Positions 45,574-55,028 are shown, numbered from the stretch's first letter. The stretch is DNA of 64,000 nt from CAIVVT01 sp963838205 (GCA_963838205.1 CAWIQF010000013.1:1-64000), one strand, 5' to 3'. A program made the numbers and translations. The notes: a model not told the origin generated them from the sequence alone.

Positions 45574-46145
45574 TTTCCGCCTCCTAAGCCGCGTTCTTCC
45601 GCCACGGCCGCGAGGCCCTCTCGAAGCAGTCTACGCCCCCGGTTCAGCCGCGACATCACCGTGCCGACCGGCGCGCCGGTCATGCTGGCGATCTCCTGGT
45701 AGGAGAATCCGCGCACATCGGCGAGGATCAGAGCCTCGCGGAACGGCGGCGGGACGTTCGCCACTGCCTGCACGACTTGCCGGTCCGAGAGATGGTCGGG
45801 CACTTCGACCTCGACCGCAATCTCCTCTGCCGGTATATCATCGCGCGTCTCGTCTTTATTCCCGAACGGCAGCAGTCGGCTCAGCCGCTGGCGGAAGCGC
45901 GACGCCCGCCGCGCCAGGATCTTGTGCAGCCAGGCGCGGATGTTGGTCCCCGGTTCGAAGCGGTGGAACGATTTCCAGGCTTCGAGAAAAACGTCCTGGG
46001 AAAGGTCCTCGGCCTCCGTGCGGTTGCCGCCCAACAGTCCGACCGCGGTGCGGTAGATCTCCGGCAGGTGCGGCAGCGCCGCGCGCTCGAACTCTTCGCG
46101 CGTGGGCGGCGATGCGGGGCTTCGCAGGAAGGCCAGCAGGAACAT
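45570..46145 (-). CDS. ECF-family RNA polymerase sigma factor
   Basis: 191-aa sigma factor with region 2 (AEDLSQDVFLEAWKSFHRFE, then NIRAWLHKILARR) and region 4 (FREALILADVRGFSYQEIA, GAPVGTVMSRLNRGRRLLRE). Coupled to the anti-sigma gene downstream. It probably controls an envelope or stress regulon and perhaps its own promoter; no ECF-type -35/-10 pair was confirmed upstream. Confidence 0.95.
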   Translation of the reverse strand: MFLLAFLRSPASPPTREEFERAALPHLPEIYRTAVGLLGGNRTEAEDLSQDVFLEAWKSFHRFEPGTNIRAWLHKILARRASRFRQRLSRLLPFGNKDETRDDIPAEEIAVEVEVPDHLSDRQVVQAVANVPPPFREALILADVRGFSYQEIASMTGAPVGTVMSRLNRGRRLLREGLAAVAEERGLGGGK

Positions 46146-46389
46146 CCGGGTCTGAAGGATACCACACGCGCAGGGCGCCGTTCAGGCCGCGGCGGCCGTA
46201 CGCCAATGCCCGCTGGCCTTCAAGTAGGCTGCCGCCGTCTCTGGCAAACGAGCCTGACACGGCAAACGGGCCAGCCTGACACGAGCGGTTGGCGATTCTG
46301 ACCAAAGCACCGGTCGGCTCTGCCACTTCCGCTTGATTCCCTATCTGTACCTGATTTCGATGCTGCTCCGCCCGACCCGGCCTCCGCGC

Positions 46390-48534
46390 CTATTGCACCG
46401 CGATGCCCTCTTCGATAATCGCCACGCCCCACGGCTCCAGCGCGACCTTCGCCTCCGTCGCCAAAGGCGTCTCCTTCAGCCGTTCGCGCCCGCCCACATA
46501 CGGGTAAACGAACTCCTGCCGCGCGGCCGAGTAGTTCAGATAGTAATGCACAGCGTGGCCCCGCGCATTCACGCCGTGGCGCACCTGCACCGGCGCCGGC
46601 AGCGACCAGTCCTGACTCTCCAGCCCGGCCAATTGCATTACCTCGCGCAGCACGGCCTGCTGCAATTCGCCGCTCAGCACCGTGCCTTCGTAGGTCAACG
46701 TGCCCTTACCAAGGCGATTGCGCGTCAGCGCCGGGTACCGGCCGAAAAACGGATGGTCGTAAGTTAGCAGCGTCTCGGCCCCTTCCGGCAGCAGGAATTC
46801 GGCCCACGTCGAGGCCTGGTTCTTGGCCCCCACTCCGTAGCGGTCGGGCTTCAGCGCCACCGGTTGCGCGAGGTTCGAGAATTCCTGATATGAGAATCCG
46901 GCGGCCTTCCGCAGCGGCCCCGGCGCACGCTCCCAGCGCACGGTCGAGTACTCGTTGGTGAAGCCGCTCTTGAACGCCACGATGGCGTGCCCGCCGTTCT
47001 CGACGAACTCGGCAATGCGCTTCAGCACTTCGTCCGACGCTGAGTACAACGGCGGCACCAGCAGCACCTTGTACTTCGACAGATCCTTCGTTTCGGGCGT
47101 GACGAAATCGACTTCGGTCTTCAACGCGTACGCCGCGGCGTACATCTGCCGCAGCATCCCCATGTAATTCATGTGATCGCTGAACGGCATCGACTCGATC
47201 GTGTCGTTCGAGTCCGTGCTGAACAGAATCGCCACCCGCGGGCTCTTCTTGAGGTTGCCGATGTCTCTTCCCAAGCGCTTGAAATCCGCGCCGATGGTCG
47301 CCACTTCGGCGTACGCCCGATTCGGTTCCAGATCCTGGCCCAACACGCCGCGCCAGTACGTCTCCTGCCCGTAATGCAGCGAGTGCCAGTGCCAGTACTC
47401 CACCAGCGTCGCCCCGCTGGCGGCGTGCGCGAACGCCTCCAGCCGCAACTGTCCGTCGTAGGGCGGATACTGCGCCCGCGAGTCCCAGCCGATCGTTTGC
47501 GCGTTGGTCTCGGTAACCAGGTACGGCGCGTTTTTCACCGATCGGAAGAAGTCGCCGCCCAGCGCGATGTCCATCCCGTCCAGTTTGTTCTGCGCCGTGA
47601 AGTAGATGTTGGTCGCGGCGATGTCCATCGCGCGCCCGATGGCCCAGTGGTCCACGCTCGGGCCGAATCCCCCGAAATCCTGAGTGACGAATTGGCGGGC
47701 GGGAATATACTCGCGCAGGATCTTCGCCTGCCACGCCAGGAACTCGGTGACGATGCCGCGCTGAAAACGCGACCACTCGAGTTTGTAGCCCGGATTGAGA
47801 ATCCCATCGCGCGCCGGGAAATCCTCCCAACTATCCACCAGTTGCCCCCAATAAGTCAGGCCCCACAATTGGTTCAGCTTCTGCGGCGTGCCGAACTTCT
47901 CCTTGAGATGATCGACGAACGCCTGCTGCACATTCGGCAGCGCGATGCCGTTCGGCGCCGTCTCGTTGTCCACCTGCCAGCCGATGATCGCCGGATTATT
48001 CGCGTAATGCTCGGCGATTTTGCGGATGATCCGTTCGCAATAGCGCCGGTAGTCCGGGTTGGTCAGGTCCATGTTCTGCCGCGGACCGTAGTAGCCCGGC
48101 CGCATCGGCCCGGGATAGGTTCCCGACCAGGGGTCCCACTGCGGCCCTGAGGCGCCATAGTGCAGCACCAGAATCTCCGGGTGCTTCTTGTACATCCAGG
48201 GTGGGATCGAGTATGTCGGCGTCCCCATGATTACCTGGATGCCCGCCTTGTGCATCGCCGCCACGATGCGGTCCATCCACGCAAACTCGAACTCCCCGTC
48301 GCGCGGCTCCCACGAGGTCCACGTCGATTCGCCCATGCGGACGCAGGTGAAGCCCGCCGCCTTCATCAGCTCGATATCCTTCGCCAGGCGCTCATACGGC
48401 ATGTACTCCTGGTAGTAAGACGCGCCGTAGAGAATCGTCTTGGGCGTCTCGGCCGCGCGCGCAACCGGCATCGCCAGGCTCAGCAGAAGGCCCGTAATCA
48501 GGGCCGGCAACAGACTTTTCAACGCAGTACGCAT
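46390..48534 (-). CDS. Secreted GH42 beta-galactosidase
   Basis: 714-aa glycoside hydrolase family 42 enzyme. Signal peptide (LLPALITGLLLSLAMPVARA), then the TIM barrel (LYGASYYQEYMP, RMGESTWTSWEP). Acid/base Glu in GWQVDNE, nucleophile Glu in YLVTETNAQTIGW. Trimerisation and C-terminal beta domains follow. Start ATG 48534 has AGGAGG close by. It releases galactose from oligosaccharides or plant galactans outside the cytoplasm. It lies downstream of a symporter in one operon. Confidence 0.92.
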   Translation of the reverse strand: MRTALKSLLPALITGLLLSLAMPVARAAETPKTILYGASYYQEYMPYERLAKDIELMKAAGFTCVRMGESTWTSWEPRDGEFEFAWMDRIVAAMHKAGIQVIMGTPTYSIPPWMYKKHPEILVLHYGASGPQWDPWSGTYPGPMRPGYYGPRQNMDLTNPDYRRYCERIIRKIAEHYANNPAIIGWQVDNETAPNGIALPNVQQAFVDHLKEKFGTPQKLNQLWGLTYWGQLVDSWEDFPARDGILNPGYKLEWSRFQRGIVTEFLAWQAKILREYIPARQFVTQDFGGFGPSVDHWAIGRAMDIAATNIYFTAQNKLDGMDIALGGDFFRSVKNAPYLVTETNAQTIGWDSRAQYPPYDGQLRLEAFAHAASGATLVEYWHWHSLHYGQETYWRGVLGQDLEPNRAYAEVATIGADFKRLGRDIGNLKKSPRVAILFSTDSNDTIESMPFSDHMNYMGMLRQMYAAAYALKTEVDFVTPETKDLSKYKVLLVPPLYSASDEVLKRIAEFVENGGHAIVAFKSGFTNEYSTVRWERAPGPLRKAAGFSYQEFSNLAQPVALKPDRYGVGAKNQASTWAEFLLPEGAETLLTYDHPFFGRYPALTRNRLGKGTLTYEGTVLSGELQQAVLREVMQLAGLESQDWSLPAPVQVRHGVNARGHAVHYYLNYSAARQEFVYPYVGGRERLKETPLATEAKVALEPWGVAIIEEGIAVQ

Positions 48535-48589
48535 ACGCGACCTCCTGGGGTCGATGATCGTTCCGGGCCGGCCCCGCGCCCGCACCGTG

Positions 48590-48820
48590 CTACTTTTCGC
48601 CTTTGCGCCAGGGCGCGAATTTGAACGTATAGAACGCTCCGGCCAGCGTCATGAAGCCGCCCATCCACAGATCCGTGCGCAGTTCGACCAGCATGATCGG
48701 GCGTCCCGACGCGGCGTGGCCGCCGCTGATCAATCCCCAGCCGAGGATGATGACGCCGTAAATGAGCACCAGCAATCCGATGAAAAACCAGATCGAAATC
48801 ATGTTTCTTCCGTGGATCAT
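48590..48820 (-). CDS. Small two-helix membrane protein next to the symporter
   Basis: 76 aa with two membrane segments (WFFIGLLVLIYGVIILGWGL and LWMGGFMTLAGAFYTFKF). It begins ten bases after the symporter stop and precedes the GH42 gene, so it may be an accessory subunit of the transporter. Confidence 0.8.
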   Translation of the reverse strand: MIHGRNMISIWFFIGLLVLIYGVIILGWGLISGGHAASGRPIMLVELRTDLWMGGFMTLAGAFYTFKFAPWRKGEK

Positions 48821-48830
48821 GCGAGGCTCC

Positions 48831-50573
48831 TTACCACACCAGCAGATTCAGAATGAAAAACACCACGATCACTGCGCCGGCCCAGAAAATCGGGCGTTTC
48901 CACAGCGCCACTGGCTCCTCGTGCGGCATCGCTCCGATGCCGTACACCAGCCCCACCAGTTCCGATTCGGGCTTCGGCTGCGTGAGGTAGCTGACGACGA
49001 TCGTTACGCCCGCGCAGATCAGCCACGACCACAGCGCGCGGTACATGTTTTCGGCCATGTCCTTCGCGTTCGGCGACAGCGCAATGTAGCGCAGCGCCGT
49101 CGGATCGACCTTCACCCACACGTACATCGCGATCGACGACGCCGTGCCCGCCAGCAAGCCCCAGAAGCCCGCCGCCGGCGTCGCGCGCTTCCACAACATG
49201 CCGAAGATCACGGTCCCAAACAACGGCGCGATGAAGAAGCTGAACAGCGCCTGCACGTAGTCCATGATGGACTGGAACTGCATCGCGAAATACGCCGCGC
49301 CGATCGAGATCGCCACGCCGACAATCGTCGCCCAGCGGCCCACCCGTACCAGGTGCGCGTCCGTCAGTTCCTTTTTGCGGAAGGCTTTGTAAATGTCGTA
49401 GGTCCACACCGTCGAGAACGCCGTCACGTTGCCCGCCATGCCGCTCATGAAGCCCGCTATGAGCGCTGTCACGCCCAGCCCCAGCAGCCCCGGCCCCAGG
49501 TATCGCGCCAGCATCAGCGGCAGCACGTCGTTGTAGCTGTGCCAGCCCGGATGGGCCTGCACCAGTTTCTCCGAGTGCAACAACTCCGGCAGCACCGCCA
49601 GCCCTAGCAAGCCCGGCAGGATCACGATGAACGGCACGAACATTTTGAACGCCGCGCCGATGATCGGCGCCATTTTCGCAGACCGCAGGTCTTTGGCCGA
49701 CATCACCCTCTGCACCACCAGGAAATCCGTGGTCCAGTAGCCGAAGCTGATCACCCACCCCAGCCCGAACACGATCCCCGTCCAGTGGATCCCCATCGGG
49801 TTGCCGCTGAACGTGCCCATGGTCGACCACAGGTGCGTGAAATCCTGGCCCTGCACGTGGCTCTGCACGATCGGGTTGTTATGAATCCGCGCCACCATCC
49901 CACCCCAGCCGCCGGTTTCGATCAGCCCCACGATCGGGATCAGCATCGCGCCCAGCCAGATCAAGACGAACTGCAGCACCTCGTTGAAAATCGCCGAGAG
50001 CAGCCCGCCCAGCACCACGTAGGCGCCCACCGTCAGCGACGAAATCCAGATGCTGAAGTGCAGGTCCCAGCCCAGCACCACCTGCATCACCTTGGCCATG
50101 GCGAACATGTTGATGCCCGACATCAGCACCGTCATAAAACCGAAGCTCACCGCCGCCAGCGTGCGGCTGCCTTCGCCGTAGCGCAGTTGCAGATAGCCCG
50201 GCACCGAATGCGTCTTGCAGATGTAATAAAACGGCATCATTACCAGGCCCAGAAACAGCATCGCCGGGATCGCCCCGACCCAATACCAGTGCGTCGCCAG
50301 GATGCCGTACTGATAGGCCGCGCCGGCCCAGCCCATCAACTCCAGCGAACCCAGGTTCGCGGCGAGGAAGCTCAAGCCGGCGATCCACGCCGTCATTTCG
50401 CGCCCCGCCATGAAGAAGTCTTCGCCGGTCTTGGTGTGGCTCTTCAGGTACAGGCCAATGCCGATGACCGCGACGAAATACAGGCAGATCACCAGCAGGT
50501 CGACGCCGTCAAGCGACAGAATCGCGCCGCCGGATGGGAGCAGAAAGCCGGGCACACTGGGACTTTGCATCAT
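48831..50573 (-). CDS. Sodium:solute symporter (SSS family)
   Basis: 580-aa membrane protein of the SGLT/SSS type with about 14 helices (LDGVDLLVICLYFVAVIGIG; SLELMGWAGAAYQYG; GGLLSAIFNEVLQFVLIW; GFMSGMAGNVTAFSTVWTYD). It imports a sugar or related solute with sodium, probably the product released by the downstream GH42 enzyme. First gene of the operon; a REP-like inverted repeat lies upstream. Confidence 0.93.
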   Translation of the reverse strand: MMQSPSVPGFLLPSGGAILSLDGVDLLVICLYFVAVIGIGLYLKSHTKTGEDFFMAGREMTAWIAGLSFLAANLGSLELMGWAGAAYQYGILATHWYWVGAIPAMLFLGLVMMPFYYICKTHSVPGYLQLRYGEGSRTLAAVSFGFMTVLMSGINMFAMAKVMQVVLGWDLHFSIWISSLTVGAYVVLGGLLSAIFNEVLQFVLIWLGAMLIPIVGLIETGGWGGMVARIHNNPIVQSHVQGQDFTHLWSTMGTFSGNPMGIHWTGIVFGLGWVISFGYWTTDFLVVQRVMSAKDLRSAKMAPIIGAAFKMFVPFIVILPGLLGLAVLPELLHSEKLVQAHPGWHSYNDVLPLMLARYLGPGLLGLGVTALIAGFMSGMAGNVTAFSTVWTYDIYKAFRKKELTDAHLVRVGRWATIVGVAISIGAAYFAMQFQSIMDYVQALFSFFIAPLFGTVIFGMLWKRATPAAGFWGLLAGTASSIAMYVWVKVDPTALRYIALSPNAKDMAENMYRALWSWLICAGVTIVVSYLTQPKPESELVGLVYGIGAMPHEEPVALWKRPIFWAGAVIVVFFILNLLVW

Positions 50574-50649
50574 AGGTAAACCAGGATTCTATCCGATCTC
50601 GCGGCCCGTGGGTCTGGTTCCAGCAGCCCGTGGTAGAAGTGCTCCGCGC

Positions 50650-50745
50650 CCAAAAAGCGGGGCAGTCACCACTTTTCGCTCGAAGGATCTCCTTTGGATT
50701 GAAAACGAACGCCCGCGAAAAATGGTGACTGTCCCGGCTTTTTGG
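50650..50745. repeat. 96-bp imperfect inverted repeat (REP/MITE-like)
   Basis: Left arm CCAAAAAGCGGGGCAGTCAC, continuing CACTTTTCGC, pairs with right arm GCGAAAAATGGTGACTGTCC, continuing CGGCTTTTTGG, with a 35-bp loop. CAGTCACCA-TTTTCGC words like this are typical REP ends mobilised in trans by RAYT enzymes; a RAYT lies 12 kb away but with different ends. Confidence 0.75.
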
Positions 50746-50859
50746 GCCACGCCGATTATTACCGCGGGCTGTTAGGCCACGCCCGCCACGACTTTCCTCT
50801 CTATGGGAGGCTCGCTCGCGACATGGCGACTCCCTCACGCCACAGCTCCCTCACGCCGT

Positions 50860-51060
50860 CGCCCCCAAACGGTCGCGGCTCAGTGAGAACGGTCGCAGCT
50901 CGGAACAGCGCGAAGAACCGCTTACGGTCGCGGCTCAGAAACAACGGTCGTGGCTCCGTTGCGCCGCGTGTGTTTCCGAGCCGCTCGTATCAGAGGCACG
51001 ACCGTGACGGAGCCGCGACTGAAAGGAGCGGTTCTTCGCGTTGTGACGAGCTGCGAGGAA
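50860..51060. repeat. GAGCCGCGAC repeats in both orientations
   Basis: AACGGTCGCGGCTCAGTGAG, CTTACGGTCGCGGCTCAGAA and CAACGGTCGTGGCTCCGTTG (minus orientation) are followed by GACCGTGACGGAGCCGCGAC and TGAAAGGAGCGGTTCTTCG (plus orientation), so the block can fold back on itself. A further short copy (GGGAGCGGTCTTGCGTTGTT) is at about 51217-51236. No gene is supported between 50574 and 51369. Confidence 0.8.
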
Positions 51061-51369
51061 GGGATGTCGCATGGGCCATGGCCGGGAGCGATTGGGCAAC
51101 GATTTCCCAATTGGCCATTTTACGCTTTTTAGAATCAATTACTTAGAAACAGAGTTGGGCAAAACTGCCCAACTGGTCCGGCGCGGGCATTGAAAATTCC
51201 GAAGGCGAAGAACCGTGGGAGCGGTCTTGCGTTGTTACAGATTGGTTGATTTGTGTGCGCCGTTCGGCCTTCTCGTCTGAGGTCAGAGATGACATTCTCC
51301 ACCCCCATTGCATCTCGACCCGGTCGGCGCTATGTTCCATCTTAGGCGACGTTATAGGAGGGCAGTTCA

Positions 51370-52170
51370 ATGAAACCCTTGCGGCGTACGATGCTCTGGC
51401 TGAGCACATGTCTGGTGCTCGGCTCGATGGCATGCTTCCCTCAAGTGCAGAATGCCGGCGCCACAACGCCAGCGTTCCGCGAGTTCACGATCGTCCATTC
51501 GGAATTGAGCGACAGCCCTGCTCCTATCTCGGCAGGGCGGAAGGTGATCGAAGCGCAGCGCGCAGATGGCTCGCGGGTCCGCGGCGAGGTGATTCTGAAA
51601 GGCGATGAGATCGTTCCGCCCACTCTCCGGGACATTACGCTGGTGCCTGAACGGATGAAGGTGCGGGTAGATGACGCGCTCAAGGCGAAGACCACGATGT
51701 ACATGCATGGCCCAGCGCCCTCGCACGCGGCGGCCCTCGATTCTAGGTGTGGCATCTCCCATCTATCGCCAGGTGCAAAACCGGCTTACATCGATCCAGA
51801 AGAGGTCCTGGGCTATGCCACCATCGGCATCCAGACCGAAATGCAGGGACCGGACCAATCCTTCCTGACAAAGGAATGGAGGGCTCCCGATCTCGACTGC
51901 GCAGTTCTTAGGATGACTGAGGTTCGGCGGGATGCGTCCGGTGCGGTCACGGGTGAGTATCGCTACGAAGCGGAGAAGGTCGCGGTCGGGCCCCCCGCAC
52001 CAGAGCTCTTCAAGATTCCGCAGGACTATATCGAGAAATCCCCTTCACAGATGGAGAGTGCCTTCTTGCAGCAGGTTGGTGGGCCGGACAGGCCGGTACC
52101 CGAAAGCGTGCGCAAACGCCTGGAGCGTGAGGACCAACGGTACTTCGAGAACCACAACCAGCCTCACTGA
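51370..52170 (+). CDS. Secreted hypothetical protein
   Basis: 266 aa with a signal peptide (TMLWLSTCLVLGSMACFP, possibly lipoprotein). FREFTIVHSELSDSPAP and YIDPEEVLGYATIGIQTEM, then LDCAVLRMTEVRRDASGAVT and PELFKIPQDYIEKSP, resemble secreted acidobacterial proteins of unknown role. AGGAGG before ATG 51370. No neighbours on this strand. Confidence 0.75.
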   Translation: MKPLRRTMLWLSTCLVLGSMACFPQVQNAGATTPAFREFTIVHSELSDSPAPISAGRKVIEAQRADGSRVRGEVILKGDEIVPPTLRDITLVPERMKVRVDDALKAKTTMYMHGPAPSHAAALDSRCGISHLSPGAKPAYIDPEEVLGYATIGIQTEMQGPDQSFLTKEWRAPDLDCAVLRMTEVRRDASGAVTGEYRYEAEKVAVGPPAPELFKIPQDYIEKSPSQMESAFLQQVGGPDRPVPESVRKRLEREDQRYFENHNQPH

Positions 52171-52243
52171 ACCGGCAATCGCGCGCTGTAGCGGCACAGG
52201 AGGCGGAAGGGGCGTCTAACGCCGTGTCGCGCCGCCCAAGGGT

Positions 52244-53533
52244 TCACGCCGGGATCTCGATCTCCGTCCGCGTCCCCGCGCCCGGCCGCGAAAAGATCTC
52301 CAGCCGGTAGGCGCTGCCGAACAGCACCTGCAGCCGCTCGTTGACGTTGGAGACGCCGATCCCCGCCTGTTCTAGAATCGTCGCCAGCCGCTCTTCCTCA
52401 ATGCCCACCCCGTCGTCTTCCACCACTAACTGCAGTCGCTTCTGGTCGTCGTCGTCGCGGATCCGCCCGCTCAGCCGGATCGACCCGCCATCCACCTTGC
52501 CGGCAAGCCCATGCTTGATGCTGTTCTCGATCAGCGGCTGCAGAATCATCGTCGGAACCAGCCGGTCCATGGCCTCCTCGTCGATCTGCTTCGAGAAGCG
52601 CAGCTTGTCGCCGAAGCGCGCGATCTCGATCGACAGGTAGTCTTCGATGAACGCCACTTCGTCCCGCAGCGGCGCGAAGTTGTCGCCTTTGCTCAGCAGC
52701 CGCCGCAGAATACTCGAAAGCCGGTACACCACCTGCCGCGCCTTGTCCGGGTTGGTGCGGATCAGCGACGAGACCGTGTTCAGCGTGTTGAACAGAAAAT
52801 GCGGGTTGATCTGCGTCGCCAGCGCCGCCAGCCGGGCCTGCACCAGCAGCCGTTCCTTGGCCTCCAGCAGCCGTTCGTTGCGCGCGCTGTTCCAGATCTT
52901 CAAGGGCACCGAGACCGTGAATATCGTCGTGATGCACACCGCGCCCACCGTGGCCAGGTCCGATTGCTTCTGGTACAGCGTGAAGACCAGTTTCTTGTCG
53001 AAACCCTGCAGGCAGAGGTAGCGCATGAACTCAGCCGCCACCAGCGCCAGCAGCATCCCCAGGTGGTACACGCTGCGCGCGCGGTGCTCTTTGTGGCGCA
53101 CCAGCCGCCATAGGCTCAGATCGAAAAACGGCGAGAAGCTCCACACGTCGTCCGCGTCCGGCGCCAGGTCCCGCAGCAATCCGCCGAGCACGCCCACCGC
53201 CGCGTACAGCGGCATTGCCAGGTACTCGCCGGTCAGCGTCGCCGGCAGCGCGCAGACTATGCCGCCCACCAGTCCCGACACATACCCGCCCACAATGCCG
53301 CACACCAGCGCCGCCTCGAAGCAGATGTCGGCCGCCGAGTACGTGCTGTGCAGCCGTACCAGCGAACCCATCGCGCACAGCACCGATAAGGTCAGGCATA
53401 GCTGCAGGTTTTCGGCGATCGACCGCGTGTCGCGCATCAGCAGGCCCAGGAATCTGCCCGAGCGCGACAGGATGCTCGCGATCGAGGCCGCCGCCGCGAC
53501 CTTGACGAGCAGGAGAATGAGCAGTCGATCCAT
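52244..53533 (-). CDS. LytS-like membrane histidine kinase
   Basis: About 429 aa. Several N-terminal membrane helices (LQLCLTLSVLCAMGSLVRL, GIVGGYVSGLVGGIVCALP) match a 5TM-LYT sensor. His_kinase domain: QINPHFLFNTLNTVSSLIRT with the phospho-His; ATPase: LQPLIENSIKHGL, VEDDGVGI, GVSNVNERLQ. The ATG 53533 is preferred over upstream frame extension. A LytTR regulator is not adjacent, which is unusual. Confidence 0.9.
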   Translation of the reverse strand: MDRLLILLLVKVAAAASIASILSRSGRFLGLLMRDTRSIAENLQLCLTLSVLCAMGSLVRLHSTYSAADICFEAALVCGIVGGYVSGLVGGIVCALPATLTGEYLAMPLYAAVGVLGGLLRDLAPDADDVWSFSPFFDLSLWRLVRHKEHRARSVYHLGMLLALVAAEFMRYLCLQGFDKKLVFTLYQKQSDLATVGAVCITTIFTVSVPLKIWNSARNERLLEAKERLLVQARLAALATQINPHFLFNTLNTVSSLIRTNPDKARQVVYRLSSILRRLLSKGDNFAPLRDEVAFIEDYLSIEIARFGDKLRFSKQIDEEAMDRLVPTMILQPLIENSIKHGLAGKVDGGSIRLSGRIRDDDDQKRLQLVVEDDGVGIEEERLATILEQAGIGVSNVNERLQVLFGSAYRLEIFSRPGAGTRTEIEIPA

Positions 53534-53652
53534 GTTCGATTCGGGCGACGCAGCCGCCGGCGCGCGCGACCGTCGCAAGTTGACCCTACGTCCTCCGGCC
53601 CTCGCGTGTCAACGCCCGCATTAGTAAGATAGAAGTTAGACCTCCCCGCATC

Positions 53653-54270
53653 ATGGCAGACCACACGCGTTTGGAAGTGCGGAAAGTCGCCGAAGCCGAT
53701 TTTCCGACCGAGTACGGTCACTTCCGGATCTACGGTTTCGAAGCTCGCAAGAACGGCGTCGCCGAAGAAGCCGTCGCGCTGGTGATGGGCGACGTGCTCG
53801 CGCCCGCGCCGCCGCTGGTGCGCATCCATTCGCAATGCCTGACCGGCGACGTATTCCACAGCCTGCGCTGCGATTGCCGCGCGCAACTCGAGCTGTCGCT
53901 GGAGATGATCGCCGCCGAAGGCCGCGGCATCGTGGTCTATGAGAACGAGGAAGGGCGCGGCATCGGGCTGCTCAACAAACTGCGCGCCTACGAGTTGCAG
54001 GACGCCGGCGCGGACACGGTCGAGGCCAATCAGCAGCTAGGTTTTGAAGTCGATCTGCGGTTGTACGAAGCCCCGGCCGAGGTGCTGCGTTTCCTGGGCA
54101 TCAAATCGGTTCGGCTGCTGACCAACAACCCCGAAAAGATCGCCGCGCTCGAAGCCTGCGGCGTCCGCGTGGCGGCCCGCATTCCCTGCCAGGCCGAATC
54201 GCGCGGCGAGCAGAGCGAGGACTACTTGCGCACCAAAAAGGAGCGCATGGGCCACATCCTCGATCTCTAA
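53653..54270 (+). CDS. ribA: GTP cyclohydrolase II
   Basis: 205-aa RibA converting GTP to the first riboflavin precursor. Zinc Cys ligands in HSQCLTGDVFHSLRCDC; catalytic and GTP contacts in YENEEGRGIGLLNKLRAYEL, DTVEANQQLGFEVDLR and LLTNNPEKI. It is monofunctional: no RibB domain. No FMN riboswitch is visible in the 120 bp upstream. Single gene. Confidence 0.95.
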   Translation: MADHTRLEVRKVAEADFPTEYGHFRIYGFEARKNGVAEEAVALVMGDVLAPAPPLVRIHSQCLTGDVFHSLRCDCRAQLELSLEMIAAEGRGIVVYENEEGRGIGLLNKLRAYELQDAGADTVEANQQLGFEVDLRLYEAPAEVLRFLGIKSVRLLTNNPEKIAALEACGVRVAARIPCQAESRGEQSEDYLRTKKERMGHILDL

Positions 54271-54338
54271 AAACATCTGCTCCGCAGCGCAAAAACACCG
54301 TGATTTCACGCGTTCGTGAAGTACGCTGAAGCTCTCGT

Positions 54339-54572
54339 TAAGTCCTTTAGAAAACCATACATACATGGCGAGGCACGGTTTTAGGCCCAAATGAGTGGTT
54401 TTTCAGCTAAGTCCTTTAGAAAACCATAGATACGTGGTGGCGCACAGTCGAGTTTGCGTAAGTCCTTTAGAAAACCGTACTTACACGGTGCCGCGCAGAG
54501 CGCGAGCGCGAGTGCGCGCGGCGATTTGCGGTGAAATTCGCCTAAGTCCTTTAGAAAACCATGATTACGCGG
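54339..54572. repeat. Four 30-bp repeats that encode YGFLKDL in phase
   Basis: TAAGTCCTTTAGAAAACC plus a variable AT-rich end starts at 54339, 54408, 54459 and 54543 (distances 69, 51, 84, all divisible by three). On the minus strand each copy reads (Y/H)GFLKDL. Three of them lie in one open frame (54381-54614); the fourth is in phase beyond a stop. Spacers are of unequal length and high GC, so this is not a CRISPR. Confidence 0.85.
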
Positions 54573-55028
54573 TACCGTAAAAACCCCGCGAAAAACCGTG
54601 TTTTCCCCGCGCAAACGTGGTGTTGCGACGCGTTAATCGCGCGCGCCGCATGGTGAAACCACGGTTCGCGCCACGGTCCGCGGAGGCCATCGCGGTGGCT
54701 GCGCCAGACAGGATGTGCGGGTTTGGGACTTGTGGCTGCGCGCCGGGTTTCGACTCGCGGCAACAGGGACAAAGCGAATGTCAAATCCGCTTGCCGATTG
54801 CGCCTTGCAAACACGTCGCGTTCGGCATTTCTTGCCGGGGGATCGGCAGGATTTGCACCAACAGGCAGGCGCCACCCGCTTTCTGCCCGTATCCATGCCC
54901 ATTCTGCTTTGGACCCAAATCTGCTTACGTTTCTCCAGTGACGAATCGGATGTCGAGACCGGCGAGGCGTTCGGCGCAACCCCGGCTGCGTGCCGATTGG
55001 CCCAGTTTGCAGACTAAGGAGAAAAGCG
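54573..55028. other. Gene-free stretch before csbD
   Basis: 456 bp without a supported gene. A plus-strand frame (54617-55072) is rich in cysteine but lacks a ribosome site, overlaps the real CsbD start and has no coherent domain. A ribosome site AAGGAGAAAAG at its end belongs to CsbD. Confidence 0.5.

Noticed and set aside
53579..53652. FMN riboswitch before ribA
   Set aside because: The space is too short and no conserved core sequence was seen.
54339..54572. CRISPR array
   Set aside because: Only four repeats, spacers of 21-54 bp with unequal length, no cas genes nearby.
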